Below, in pieces: positions 37,700-50,846 of a stretch of 64,000 nt of DNA. How positions within the stretch are numbered: the first letter of the stretch is position 1; each line of letters opens with the position of its first letter. The translations under genes were made by a program, and so were the position numbers. A model generated the notes under the pieces. That model did not search any database. It was given only the letters and a program-made list of their open reading frames with translations, and was not told the DNA's origin. This DNA comes from Aquilaria yunnanensis (taxonomy: Eukaryota; Streptophyta; Magnoliopsida; Malvales; Thymelaeaceae), in assembly GCA_039654915.1 (NCBI GenBank), contig CM077599.1, positions 3,536,501 through 3,600,500 on the forward strand, given 5' to 3'.

Positions 37700-38209
37700 T
37701 GTGACACCCCATATCACATATGAAAAGTTGTGTGATTTCTGATGTGTATATATTACTTTAAGTTAAAGAACCTAAGCACCTAACACTTATTCTTTTCATA
37801 AATGATAACTCATGTGGTGTGGGCAGATATTCCATTAACTGATTATAGACTTGGGTCATCACAAATGGTATCAAAGCCAACCTGGTTCCATGATGGTGTG
37901 AGTCATACTTCTGATTCTGTACGAGTCAAAGCCCAATTGTGTTCTATCTATTTCATATACGGTTCATATTCATCACCTATTTAGCTTATCATTTTGAATC
38001 TATTTGTGGGCCAAAGAGAAAGTTGGGCATATAAGTGAGAGAAATTGTGACACTCATATCCCACATAGGAAGTTTGTGTGATTTCTAATGTGTATATATA
38101 ATCCTAAGTTAAAGAACCTAAGCACCTGGCGCTTATACTTTTCATAAATGATAGCTTATGTGGTGTGTGCAGGTGTTCCATTGACCAGCTCTAAACTTGG
38201 GTCGTCACA
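37700..38209 (+). mobile_element. TRIM-type miniature LTR retrotransposon, 510 bp
   Basis: Two LTRs of exactly 164 bp (37700-37863 and 38046-38209), both TGTGACAC...TCACA and clearly homologous, enclose 182 bp. Two bases after the first LTR lies TGGTATCAAAGCC (37866-37878), one base away from the common initiator-Met primer binding site. A purine-rich AGTGAGAGAAA precedes the second LTR. No coding capacity. Flanking target duplications are not clear. Confidence 0.8.
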
Positions 38210-38370
38210 ATGTGTAGCAAAGAAAAAGGGTAAATTATGGAGAATGGTCCCTAACTTTAACAATTTTCCTTACTGATCCTCCAACTTTACAATCTGTCAT
38301 TTAACCCCCCGCCCCCAATTGGTGGAATTTAAATCTGTAAGCTTTTTGTTGTCCAGTTCTCCAAACTATC

Positions 38371-38752
38371 ACCTAATTCATTTTAACTTAAGTCAATTGA
38401 CTTCAAAATGACTTATTTTTATTCCTACATTTTTGTTCTTGGCATTAATTTTCAGTAGATTATTGCAACTACATAATATTGGCTTTTAATTTTAATTAAA
38501 AATTAATATTATGTAGCTGCAATAATCTACTGAAAATATATTTTTTGTAAACTTACTAAATTTTTATGAAATTTTCTAATTTAAGGCATTAAAAAAGAAA
38601 AAATCATAAAAATTTAACAATATCATAAAAATTTACTTTCAAATAGATTATTGTATCTACATAATATTAACTTTCAAATGAATTTTGTTTCAAGGAAAAA
38701 AGATGTAAAAGTAAAAATAAATCAATTGACTTAAGTTAAAATGAATTGGCTC
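38371..38752. mobile_element. Foldback MITE, copy 1
   Basis: The outer inverted repeat is TAATTCATTTTAACTTAAGT...; an inner hairpin at 38446-38538 has arms of about 35 bp (CAGTAGATTATTGCA...). The same family recurs at 54356-54698. Confidence 0.7.
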
Positions 38753-39612
38753 TGTGCTTTTTTATAATCAACCTCTTGATCAATGAGTTACCACAACGAG
38801 TAGTCAATTCACCTAATATAATCATGAAAATTATATGTATGCATATACATATACATACACTAAAACACATTCAAAAATCACTGTAGATAAACAATGATGA
38901 CAATTTAGGCCTCATGTGAACAGTTGTGGTGATTTAACCCGAAATTATGGTTTGGCCCGTCATTTATAAAGTTACGTCGTTTTCACCATTTTGGTTTGCA
39001 ATCCATTTTTTTCAACCTCGCCTGATAGACCTGGAGATTTGGCACTCTTCCCTTTTGTTAGAGTTACTGCCTCCGCTTTATACTTTCATCGTGACCTCAC
39101 ATCACCTAATTATCAATAACCTCCGCATGCTGAACATCAGCCTCTACCTCTCTAATCTCTCCCCCAAAACCTTTCCCATTTGTGATGCAAACCTAGACCT
39201 TCTCAAAACAAAATCAGAGTGGACTCAACTTATTGAGCCATATGGCTGAAAAAGCGACAAACACAGATCAGAAGTGAAGAGAATTGCAATACCTTTCTTT
39301 TAACAATTAGGAGGTAGTGGCCATTCATGAGGACGAGTTCTACTTTGTCACAGGCATCAATGTTGCCTAAGTCAATTCAAAAGGCAACTTGGCTAGTGCA
39401 ATCTTAGGCTGATTAAGCCATTGTTGGTAAAGAAGAGGGAAGTTTTGAGCTAAGTGACACAATTCAACCAATTTGGCCACCGCTCTCAAGATTTGAGCAT
39501 CGAATCCACATTTTCTTAGGAAAAATTCCAAAAAAAACAAAACATGCATTTTTTCTATGAAAAATGTCGATTTGCAAAGTTTTTCTTTTCGCCCATGTTC
39601 TTCAATGCAAGC

Positions 39613-40595
39613 ATAGGCAAAGTCAATAGGGGGCTAGGGGGTGCCTGACCTCTTAAGTTTTTGCAAAATGTATATATATAACAAGTGTTCTTCAATAATT
39701 TTAAGTAATGAAAGTAACACTCAAATTTGACAATTTTATCTCTTTCTGACATTCTCCATAAATATACTTGATTTTTGTGACTAAGATTAAAAAAAGTCTT
39801 ATATGAAATAATTAGTTTTGTCATCTTAATGAAAAATTAATTATCTTATATCTTTGAAATATTTGAGAATGTAAGAATATGACTCTCCATTTCCTTCTTG
39901 CTTGTTCTACATCCACATCCTTATGCCCTATCTTCAAACTTTTTCTCGTTCATACATATTAATACCTTTTTATCTTTTTGCAAGAATTGGAACATCAAAA
40001 GTTAATTATTTTCAATAGATAATTTGATGGTATTTCTTTTAGTAATTTTTATGTATAATTCATTCATGAAGTTTTATAATTATCAATTTTTATATCCTAT
40101 GACAAATAATGCATTAAATTTTAGTTTTTATTTTTTTTTCTCATTTGAAAATAATAATTTATTTATTATTTACCTTAGTTGGACCATTTCTTAGTCAATT
40201 TTTGTGTTTTTTTCTTAGGCTGCATTTGGTGAAAATTATTTATAGATAATTATTAGTGATTGTTTTATGTATGTAGATTATTTGCTCAACTTGTATGCAC
40301 AAATTGAGGCTCTACACTTTAAAAGCCTAAAAACTTATTTTTAAAATACAATGATTTTTTATTTTTTTTAAAGCTGGGTAAGAAAAAATGAGTCCATCAA
40401 AATATTTTTTTAAAACAATATATGATTTAAGTGAATAGTAGATGAGTAGGATATTAACTTTCAAATGATATTGATTCTAAAAAAAATTAAAAATAAAAAT
40501 AATATCATATATATATAGTGGAATTACATTATTTCTCAAGCATTTCTAAAATAAAATCTGGCGCCCTAATTCAAAATCCTAGCTCTACCCCCTGG
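39613..40595. mobile_element. hAT-like non-autonomous element, 983 bp
   Basis: Flanked by a perfect 8-bp duplication ATGCAAGC (39605-39612 and 40596-40603), the hAT size. The right end inverted reads CCAGGGGGTAGAGCTAGGAT, a common plant hAT-type end; the left end is a weak match. Copy A shows the empty site (GATGTAAGCC). No transposase. Confidence 0.75.
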
Positions 40596-40695
40596 ATGCA
40601 AGCTAAAAAGGGAGAGAAATGCAACGAGATAAGAAAGTTGATTGGCTAGTTTTTTTCTTATGCTCTACAACTAGAAATGCAGCGGAATTGTGCAC

Positions 40696-40700
<5 letters not shown>

Positions 40701-40729
<29 letters not shown>
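40701..40729 (+). repeat. (AG)n microsatellite
   Basis: About 14 AG units within copy B, at the position of the GA/G-rich run of copy A. Confidence 0.95.
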
Positions 40730-40732
<3 letters not shown>

Positions 40733-41048
40733 AGTGAGATGAGAAAGGGAGATAAGAGAGTAGTGAAATAGAGACTTAAAAAGCGGGGGACGGCCAGATG
40801 GGTGAAGAAGGAAGATGAAACCAAGAGCTAGCCTCTTTTTTTTTTTGTTAAAATTTGTTATTTTTATCAAGATCCAACTTCCAAGACTTCATTAGAAAAA
40901 AAAAAGTTCCAACTTCCAAGAATGATAAACAATAAAATAGGGTGGGTGCACCAAAAATAGACAAATGAGAAAATAGGGAATAGAAATTAATTAGTGGAAT
41001 AGACTTAGAAATAAAAAAATATTAAAGAAAGAGAAACAAAAAAAATTA

Positions 41049-41289
41049 CACTCTCTGTTTCATAAAAGCTGACCCTTTTACTATTCACAATAATTAATTT
41101 ATGATTTTATTTCTTCCAAAATTTATAATAAAATATGAATTTTTCATATGAAAATGAAACATTAGAGATTATAGTTTTTAAATATCATTTTTTAAATGTT
41201 TTTTCAATACATATTAATTTGAATATATATTCAAGTTAAACTTTAGTAAAAAAAAGGTAAAGGGGCTAACTAATATAAAACAGAGGGAG
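41049..41289. mobile_element. Stowaway-like MITE, 241 bp
   Basis: Left CACTCTCTGTTTCATAAAAG and right inverse CTCCCTCTGTTTTATATTAG, flanked by TA on both sides (41047-41048 and 41290-41291). AT-rich, no coding capacity. Confidence 0.8.
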
Positions 41290-41349
41290 TATTAGTTTTT
41301 TGTGGTAATTTTTTATAAGGCAATAGTTTTTTTTAATAATCAAAAGCAA

Positions 41350-42825
41350 ATAAACAAAGTCAAGGTAAAAGAGGAGTTGCAAAATTATGTGCAAGAGAGA
41401 CACGCTGTCGCAAGATGACAATCATCGAACAACGACCCAAACTTTCCATTTTGTTGATAATCTAGTTCACCAAACTTACCAACAAGGGATTAGGAGGCAA
41501 AAGTCCATGCAAAGCATCCAAGAGTTATGAGTGATCCGTTAATATAAAAATATACCGAATAGAGAATCAACAGGTTGTTCGGATTGCACCATGGACTGCT
41601 GCTAACTCTGCTTCCAAAATGGAATAACATTGTTGCAAAATAATCCCATCTTTAACTAGAGGTGGAGCATTAGTTGCTATTTAAATCCAGGAAGCGGTAC
41701 CAAGATTTGATGATTTGCACCAAGCTCTATTTGTGACAAAGATCTCCGGACTGCACGAAATGTGAAAGGTAGGCTCTTATGATATGTAACTGTTGACAAA
41801 GCATATTTTTCCTTGCTATGATTGATTGGACATGAAATGACACATTATGAAAAAGGCATTCATCTCTTCCCAACCAAATAGACCACATAGTAGAGACAAG
41901 GAAAGAGATATAATCCAATTGCCATTTATTATGAGTATCTAACAATGTAATTAACCAGTCTTCAAGTGACGGAAATCCCTGAGTCAATGGATTGGTGGAA
42001 AAAAGAACCTTAGACCTCTGCGGAACTTGAGCATCCCCAAAATAAATAGAAAGATGATTCCTCTGTTTAGGAACAACGCTAACAAGTAGAACTAGTAATC
42101 CCTCCATGGTTGGCCAAGTTGACTGCAATGGGTAAAATATTGAGAATGCATTTCCAGGCAAAAACTTTGAGTTTTTGAAGAATGTTCAAACCCTATATTC
42201 TTTTTAAGATCATCTGGGTTTTAGGGTTGGGCAAGAAACCACTAATCGGTGCCTAACCAGAAGGAGAAGAAGTAACTTTCATTATGACCTACTGAAAATA
42301 ACCCCACTTAGTTGTAAATTTGCTTGATACATGAGTTGTCCATCATACAACATCATCACCCTTCATATTAGAATGAGATGAAAGAAAACAAATCTAGGTT
42401 ACAACAGTGGGAGGGAACAGGTGGTGAAAAAGAGCCTTATTCCAACTAAATTGATTCACATATAGCAAGTTAGATACACATAATCGCTAGAATATACTAA
42501 AATTATTGCTAATAGTTCTAGGAAAATTAGAATGGATATTAAGAATCCAATTATCCTCCCAAACTCTAATGAACCTTTCATTGCCAATTATCCAACGATG
42601 ATGGTGAATAAGAATAGATTGGCCATAAACTAAACTATGCCATATAGGAGATGCATTTCTTGCATACTTAGCAACCCAAATGGAATGAGAAGCTCCATAT
42701 TTAGTAACAAGAACATGAAGTACCAAACTAGTTAGGCTTCCAACAAACATTCTCCAAAAGGGTCCGGCCAAAAGTGCTTGGTTAAAAAGTCCTAAATCTT
42801 TGATACCCAGACCTAAGGCCCTTAA
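41350..42825 (-). pseudogene. 5'-truncated L1-like LINE fragment (reverse transcriptase end, zinc-finger region, RNase H)
   Basis: On the minus strand, 42864-42487 encodes a segment typical of plant LINEs after the RT core (GLGIKDLGLFNQALLAGPFW, then a VWEDNWI motif). The frame 42161-41727 continues with the 'MWSIWLGRDECLFHN' type segment found between the zinc-binding region and RNase H. Frames are broken and the 5' part (ORF1, endonuclease, most of RT) is absent, as expected for a truncated insertion. The junction with repeat B is near 42825. Confidence 0.8.
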
Positions 42826-43862
42826 GAGGACATTACTTTTATATGGTGGAAGTGATGACTTCATGTGAACTCAGGGCTTATAGTCGAGTGTGCAAGTAAG
42901 AATTTTAGGGAAGATAAAATAAAAATAAAAATATATATTGAATTGGACCTTTATTTGACTTTATTAAGTAATTTTCTATGAGTAAAGTCCACTGGGTGTA
43001 CCTTTGCTTATTTTTCTGTCCCAAATTGGCACCTAATCTTTAGATTTTTCATATTGAAGTACCTAACCTATATTGCGCATCTAAATTGGATATTTTTTTT
43101 GTCAATTCTAATGTTAAATCTCACAAAAATCACTAATGTAACATTAATTAACTCTACAATAAATTTGAAATGAAAACTTTGGACCCTAAACTTTTCAAAA
43201 CATTAATTCTAAACCTAAAATTTACAGATCAAACACCTAAACTACCGACGGTGACCATACCAAGCTTATATTCAACAAGTACCGGTATGATGCACCTGGT
43301 GGAAGGTTCCACAGTGAAGGTAGAATCGATCAATGTGCTGACGATAAAGAGAGCGGCCATTTAGCAAAAGCCCAAAGGTTCGAGATCCAGAATGTTGTAG
43401 CGTGCACCGACTATGGTGTTGACAAAGAACACGGTTGATTTTTTTATGATGTATAGGATGCCGCTAGGTAGGTTGAAACCAAATAGATTGACACCAGGGA
43501 AGTTGAAGCAGCCCGATGCGTTGGACGGTGACCTACTAATTCATACTCGATTCAAGGGGGACGAAAATCGATTTTTTAGGGAAACCAATTCTCACTCGAT
43601 TGAAGGCAAATCAAAGGGGAGCAAGGGGGATGACGGCCATTTCTTACTTAGTTCAAGGTGTGGACAACTGTAGGGCAGCGCAAAAGCAAAAGGGATGACA
43701 GCAGATCTTTGCTCAATTAAAAGAATGGACGACGATTGATTCTTACTCAATTTTAGGCATGGATGACAACAGGACGGTGACGGTGGCATTTGGGCGATTG
43801 GGCGACAGTGAGAGAAAGAGAAAGACTAACATTCGGGGAGAGCAAAGAGAATCTGGTGAACA

Positions 43863-44004
<142 letters not shown>

Positions 44005-44200
44005 TTGATTTTAATGGAAGTTTTAAGCTTGGAATTAATGATTGTGAAAGTTTAGGGTTTTCCTTTTACCAAGAAACAAATCAATTTCCAAAGAGAGTTA
44101 AAGGGACTCCAAGGTTACATCATCAAGGTTCTGAAGGGTATTAACAAAAACAGGACACATAGTCCCATAATCACTCTTCTACACACTTACCTATTGTGCT

Positions 44201-45378
44201 ATGCATAGAGTAAACTTACTAGCTTCCACACGGACTTTTTTAAACAAACAACAAGGAAAATGGCACTATAAAGCTTTAATATCAGTAATTAAAGGCCTAA
44301 TCTTCCAATCCTCCTTATCCTTCATATTTCCAATGTGTTTTTCATTAGAAGTCTCAACTTCCACAACTATACATCCAAGAATCTTCAAATCCTGAAGCAC
44401 TTGTCTTATAGACTCAGCTAAGGTTGTTCTTTTGTGAATGACAAAAGTAAACCAAGCTCCAAAATTGAGGACACTGCCCTATCGGTCTCTAGCCAAATAA
44501 GCCATCCCAAAGGATCTGCCTTTTTTAATTGCTGCCATATTGATTTTAATAGAGCCATTTGCCAGCTTAACCCACATACTACGGAGAGTTGTAGGTTGCT
44601 TGTACTCACCCATGTTATGATGGGTTTCGTGAAATTCAGACACAGCTTGCTGCACTTTGTAAAGAATAAATTCAGGATTAAGCTTCATCTACTAAAAAAT
44701 AGGTGTATTTCTTGCTAACCAAATGAACTAGCAAACATCAACAATGGTCAAACTAGTAACCTCTTTACCTTCCCGATTATGACCTAGGGAATGACAAGTC
44801 TCAATAAGCCATTAGTCAAAAGTTTTAATTGTAGCATCATATGGTTTATAATCCAAACAAACTAACTAAATTAAGTGAGTCCATTCACACTGTAACACCT
44901 TATGTTCTACTGATTCATCATAAGAACAAAAAGGGCACTTAGGCTCAATTGGAATACCTATTTTAGTTAAATTGAGCTGAACTACTACTCCATTTTGACA
45001 GAGATGCCAAGGAAAATTTTAGTCCTTGGAGGGGTATTTAATTTTCCAAATTAAATTCCATAAACAAGGGGTTTAACTGGTGTGATATTGAGGCTTGAAA
45101 GCTATTTAAGGAGGAGCTTTTTCTAAACAGTGTAGGCTAATCTGACTGTGACTTTGCCTATTTTGTCATGAAGCCAAATGAGCTTATCTACTCCTAGTTG
45201 ATGGCTAATAAGAATCTACAAAATTTCCTACCTTTCCTTATTATAGATGTAATATAAGATTTACCATAAATCCCAAATATAGGAGTTGACATCAATAAGA
45301 TTGCTGATCTTCATTTGTCGTACCTCTATTGGAATATCAACACTATGCTAAAGCTTAAAATTTTCTATAGCAAGAGTC
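44201..45378 (-). pseudogene. LINE ORF2 C-terminus: zinc-binding region and RNase H, broken
   Basis: Around 44950-44890 the minus strand reads CPFCSYDESVEHKVLQCEW, the C-x2-C...H...C zinc-binding pattern of plant LINEs, then an FIWLARN segment. 44688-44200 encodes an RNase H-like stretch (SIKINMAAIKKGRSFGMAYLARDR, then VVEVETSN). Frames are broken. Confidence 0.75.
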
Positions 45379-45383
45379 CAAGC

Positions 45384-46799
45384 TGATGGGTTTCGGGAGC
45401 CAAACAGTGCAGCGGAATTTAACTGAAACCCTTCAGGATCCAAGTGAAACGGGGTAAACCGGGTGTTCGAAAATTTTCATACCTAATTTTCAGTTGAGAT
45501 CTCTCACTCAACTGTAGAGTCGAATCACAAAACCTGAATAGTTGACGTGTTCAGGCTCTCTATGGTATCCACATGAACCTCTCGGGATCACCATGCTTCC
45601 ACCACGTTCCGGCAAATGCGTTTCTCTTGCGCTCGCAGTGCTAGCTTACGTCTTCCAAGGAATTGCAAGAGAAAAGTGCGGCTGTCCTTTTGGGAGGCTA
45701 GGGCAAGGAGACCTGCGAATTTCTCACTATAAGTTGTATTTATAGTGAGAATCAACTTCCAGGCCTAATAGGTTTTAAAGCCCTAATCCAATTAGGCTTT
45801 AATTTCGGGCTTAATAATGGCTCAACTATTGGGCCCATTATTAATATGAAATTATTGTGAAACCAAAACCCAAATTATTAGCCCATGCACTCTAATGATC
45901 CAAATAGCTCTATGTGTGCGACCTAATAGGCTCTTACCACGTTAGCAATGATCATAAATCACATTTATGATCATAAGCAATGAGCGGTGTCTAGCAACAC
46001 ATCATTGCTATCCAAGTGACAAGATTGTCAATAGTTCGACTAAACCTTTATGATCATCACCGATATATGCCATTGCCCCTTTGTCCAAGATATCAAGACT
46101 AAGCACGAGACATGGAATGTGTCACACTCGTATAGCCCAATCTTTGGTTTCTTGATTACCGAGTAGACCAACTTAAACTGATGACATTGATATCGTATAT
46201 CAACTCATCTAAGCATGGCCATGCATTTTTCTAAGTCTTACTCTATCAATGAGCCCGAAGATATCACTCCAGTTACATAGGAGGGACAAATCCCATCTTG
46301 ATCATACAAATCCCTCTGCATGATATGTGACATACCCAATGACCTTCTTCAAGTTCACTCAATTACGAGCATCAAAGGAAAGTATCAAAGTATGTGACTC
46401 ACATGTAGGGAACCTTGATGATCTTAGGTCAAAGGACTGCATATACCATGATCACTATGAAAATCACTTATGACACTCATATAATGATCCATGTAGTGTT
46501 CTCATGGTGGGTCGGTCCAGTACACAAGTTCTCCAACTTGTACCCATATGTAGACTACATATATCATATTAATCTCAACATATGCTAGTTGTTATGTATT
46601 ATTGCAACCCGCTCCACAATAATACTAGACCAGGGATGTTTAAGAATATCATTATTCTAGGGTTACAATTATGTTTGTTAAGTTATGCAGAAACAAAACA
46701 ACAAACATAATTGCTGGATTAATGTCTTAATAAAATATCATGACTCAATGTGCAAAAATACAATCATTTCATGATTGGCTTTTGGGCACAACACTAACA
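45384..46799 (-). mobile_element. Solo LTR, 1416 bp, inside the LINE
   Basis: TG...CA ends (on minus: TGTTAGTGTTGTGCCC...CCCATCA) are flanked by a perfect 5-bp duplication CAAGC (45379-45383 and 46800-46804). A TATA box (CTATAAATAC, about 45735-45745 on minus) sets the orientation. No internal region, so it arose by LTR-LTR recombination. The sequence looks Copia-like, which is a guess. Confidence 0.9.
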
Positions 46800-46804
46800 C
46801 AAGC

Positions 46805-48290
46805 ATCATGCTAGATTAAGATAGTCTGGCCATCTTGAATTTGCCAGCACACATGTTTTTTAAAATGATCCCTACTAGCTAAAATACTAGACCAATTCTA
46901 TAAAAGCTTTGGCCTTTTTCCTATATTCCATAAATTTCCATCAAGGAAGCATAATCCTTTTTAAAATTTGGACCCAATAGGCTTGGGGATTCAACATGAC
47001 CCTCTATGCCAGTTTAATTAATAGAGCCAAATTCATGACTACCAGGTTCTTGAATCCCATACCACCATTTTCCTTTGACATTGTTAAACAGTCCTAATTT
47101 TTCTAGTGAATTTGAGACTAAAAAAGATGTCATTTCCACCAGAGCTTAACAATTAAAGAATGAACATTCTAGAACCACTTCTTTGGAAACTTCAAACAAG
47201 CCATTGCATATATAGGAATTGCAGCAAGAACAGACTTTATCATAACCTCTTTACCTAAATATGAAAGAAGAACCTCCATTCAACCTTGAATTTTCCTAAT
47301 AGCTTTGTCTCTAAGGAAAGCCAAAGCCTCACTCTTTGAACGTCCCCAGATAGTGGGCAAACTGAGGTATTTGCCTGGATTCTCTTTTTGTGGAATTCAC
47401 AAGTAATGACTAATTCTTTCTTGCAGAGTAGTAAGAGTATTAGGACTAAAAAAGATTAAAGATTTGTTAAAATTATTGCATTGTCTAGAAGCCTGATAGT
47501 ATTGCATGAGAACCTACTATAAATGGTGTCCATTTCTAACAATAGCTTTTACAAAAAAAAATGTCATATGCAAACAAAAAAAATGTTAAATGAGGGTAAT
47601 GTTTAGACAACTTTATGCCTTCAATAAACTTCTGATCCCCTGCACTAATAAGCATTTGAGATAGCACTTAAATAATTATGATAAATATATAAGAAGACAA
47701 GGTGTCTCCTTGTTTTATCCCCCTTTTAGGTCTAAAAGTTTCAGACTCCTTACCATTTATTACAAGCGTATAAGACATAGTAGTTATAAGGGACATTACC
47801 CAATTAATCCACTTAGCAAAGAAACTCATTTTATGCATTATACCTTCCAAGAAAGACCATTCCACACGCATATGTTTTTGAATGTCTATCTGGGTAGCCA
47901 TATCCCAATCCAGCTTTTTTTTTTTTTTGCTTTTAAGCAATGAAAAACTTTAAGAGAAATATAATGTTATCCTGAAATCCCTTTAATAAAGGTATTTTGA
48001 AAAGGAGAAATTTTTTTATTCATATGTGGTTTAAGTCTATTTATAAGGACTCTAAAATTGATTTTATAAAAGTAGTTGTATAAACTAATAAGTTTATACT
48101 GAGTTACCTTTTCAGGATAAGGTCCCTTAGGAATTAAAACAATAGAAGTTCTATTCAAAAGAGGGTTAAGAATACATTGACTAAAGAACATTTGGACAAT
48201 ATTAGTGACACTCCCCCAACGTCCTCCCAATATTTTTGAAAAAAAAGCCCCTGGATATCCATCAAGGCCTAGCGCCTTAAGTGGAGACAT
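46805..48290 (-). pseudogene. LINE ORF2 reverse transcriptase, broken
   Basis: 48290-47967 encodes the N-terminal RT part (KALGLDGYPGAFFSK, NRTSIVLIPKG, KINFRVLINRLKP) and 47940-47668 the next part (VEWSFLEGIM, FRPKRGIKQGDTLSSYIF), separated by a frameshift. The catalytic DD segment further on is degraded. Confidence 0.85.
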
Positions 48291-48299
48291 CTAAAAAGC

Positions 48300-49607
48300 T
48301 GCTTCCTTGACCTATTCAATTGAAACATCTATTCCAAGTCCCCCATTTAGACTTGGTTGCACAACTAACTTTATATGGCTTAGAACCCCATCCATGCCTA
48401 AAGTTCCCTTAATAGTAAAGAGCTTCTCATAAAAAATCTTAAAGGTATCTTAAATGCCCATCTCATTCTTAACCCAGACACTCTACTCATTTTGAATCCT
48501 TAGAATTTTGTTACATGTTTTTTTCTGAATGGTCACATTATGAAAAAATATAGTATTTTTGTCCCCTAATCTAAGCTAGTCAACTCTACTTCGTTGTTGC
48601 TAATGCATTTCCTCCTTGATCCAAAACTCTTTAATTTGCTTAATAATCTCATTTTCTTTCTTAGTAACAGAATCATTAGAATTATCCTATAATTGTGCAA
48701 GTTGTCATGCAAAGTATTAAAAGCTTGTTTATTGTTAGGGAAGTGTGCTCTACCCCATGTAATCAAAGCTCTACTACACTCCTAAAGATTTTTATGAAGA
48801 GCATTAAAATCGGTGCCTACCTAGACTTCCAAGTTCATTGGACAACTTCTCTACATGCTAGTTCTTGTGTCCACATATGCTCAAACTTGAATTTCCTCAT
48901 TCCTTTGATATCTTGGTAATCTGAGTCTAAAATTATAGGATGGTGATCAAACCCAATCTGAGAACAATGGTACACCTAAGTATTTCGGTATAACAATCTC
49001 CATGTGCTACTCACCAGAGCTCTGTCTATTCTTTATTTTACTAAAGCATCTTCTCTACCATTTGGCCAAATGGATATTTGGCTATAAAAACCTACATCCT
49101 GAAGCTATGTTTTTAGCAACATTTCTTGGAAAGCCACAATCTTCTCCTGAGCTTTAGGCTTTTTCCTAACTTTTCATACTGGATTGCTATATCATTCCAA
49201 TCACCTATACAAAGCCAAGGCAATGTACTTTGGTAGGACATATGCTTTAAAACTTCCCAATTCTATCTTCTATTTGGAAATTTGGGGTTTGTGTAAACCT
49301 AAGTGATATGACTGGTTTTGCCTTAACTATCAATGACCCTAGTATCAAGGAAATTTTTTATTCCAAATCAACACACACCTACACTTCTTAGTCTACCACA
49401 CAGTAAGTCCTCCAGATAAACCAATAGGTTCAACATAGCATGCATGCTTAAACTTTAGCTTTTTTCTATCTCTTTCTAACATTTTACTTTTATTCTTTGC
49501 TTCCATTAGAAACAAATTTAAGGTTTGTGTTTCTTTATGAGCCAAGTGAGATTCTGAACTGTCAAGGTTAGCCCTACACCTTGACAATTCCAACAAATAA
49601 GGATCAT
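48300..49607 (-). pseudogene. LINE ORF2 N-terminal endonuclease, broken
   Basis: From ATG at 49607 one frame begins MILICWNCQGVG, the usual start of plant LINE endonucleases (WNCQG). Further pieces (LMEAKN..., VEPIGLSGGL) appear in another frame. Several frameshifts and stops; not functional. Confidence 0.75.
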
Positions 49608-50099
49608 GGCTTTTGGGTGGTTGAAGGGCAGCCACCATACCTATCATCAACTTTAGCTAGCTATGTAGTTTTTTTTTTCCAGTAGTTTCAGTTGACAGAT
49701 TCTCCAGAATAGTTTTTTTTCCTTTTTGGAGGTTTCCTTATTCTTTTTTCAACCTTCTGAGAAACAATATCATATGACTCATCCTTTTTAACCCAGCACT
49801 ATCAAATTCTATTGAGGTAAAGGAAAGTTAAGAGTGATGAGCTTGGATAGCCAAGCTAGGTGAAGAAATTTCAAAACTAGTTGAAGCAAATTGGGTAGTT
49901 AAGCATCTTATGATAAGCTTGGTATGTTGGAAAGATAGATGGTGCAGCTGGTATAATCAGTTTTGTTAAATTGTCAATAAAATCCTTCAATTTTGTAGGC
50001 ATAACAAATTAAACATGTATAGGGTTTGATTTTTTGTAAGCCTTACCAAGGTCCCTGGTAGTAAATGATCAGGCCTTAGGGGGATAGGTTTTATAAGTT

Positions 50100-50846
50100 C
50101 CTCAACAAGTTTTGGTGAAAGAGCATGTATCCAGCGGCCATACATATGTTATCCAATACTCATAATGACAAGTTATATACCTTTTTGCAATTGATATCTG
50201 AATGTCCAAGCTAACCACAGTTGCAACGAAGATCACCCAACCTTTCATACTTCATTACTATCCATTTCTTGCACATAAGAGGTTTAGGCTGCCAAAAGCC
50301 AGCTTTTAGAAGATCCTTTATGTTAAGGCTAACCTTAATTCTGATGCACCCCCTACAAAGCTCCCTCTAACTTCTTGGATCCATAACCTCTAGCACCTCA
50401 CCAAATTGTTTGCAAATAACAAAACTATTTGTTTTAGTCATTAGATTAAGGGCCAATCCATGTACTTGAATCCAGAAAAGAACTTCAGTGAAACACAAAT
50501 CCTGTAAAGATTGTGATGGTAACCACCTCTGAAGGCAAAGACTACACCCCATAATATTCCATGGACCATCTAAAAGAATACGTTCTGTCATATTACCTTC
50601 TTAAAAAACATAGTGCATAGTTTTCTCTCCTAGGAAACTCACTACTTGAACTTTATAGTTCTTCCAAATCTTCAACAAAATATTCATAATACCCTGCTGG
50701 TTTAGCTTCGTATCAGATATAATCCTTCCAACAAGTGATACAACCTGCTCAACGCTCTCCAAATCTAGCTATAGATCCAAGGTCAACTTCTCCAATTGCC
50801 CCGAGCCAAGACTGGGGAAAGTGTCACCATCTGACATCGTTTCCAT
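50100..50846 (-). pseudogene. LINE ORF1 (DUF4283-type Gag-like protein), broken
   Basis: The start at 50846 opens METMSDGDTFPSLGSGQLEK, followed by in-frame stops. The segment 50591-50367 (ERILLDGPWNIMG..., LFWIQVHGLAL) is the characteristic DUF4283 region of plant LINE and retroelement ORF1 proteins, which bind the element RNA. Confidence 0.75.

Noticed and set aside
37700..38209. Cassandra-type TRIM carrying 5S rRNA promoter
   Set aside because: The LTRs start TGTGACAC but I find no 5S A, IE or C box inside, so it is kept as an ordinary TRIM.
43413..43789. ORFs on both strands in the cargo of the long-TIR element
   Set aside because: No recognisable domain; the complementary-strand ORF suggests composition rather than coding.
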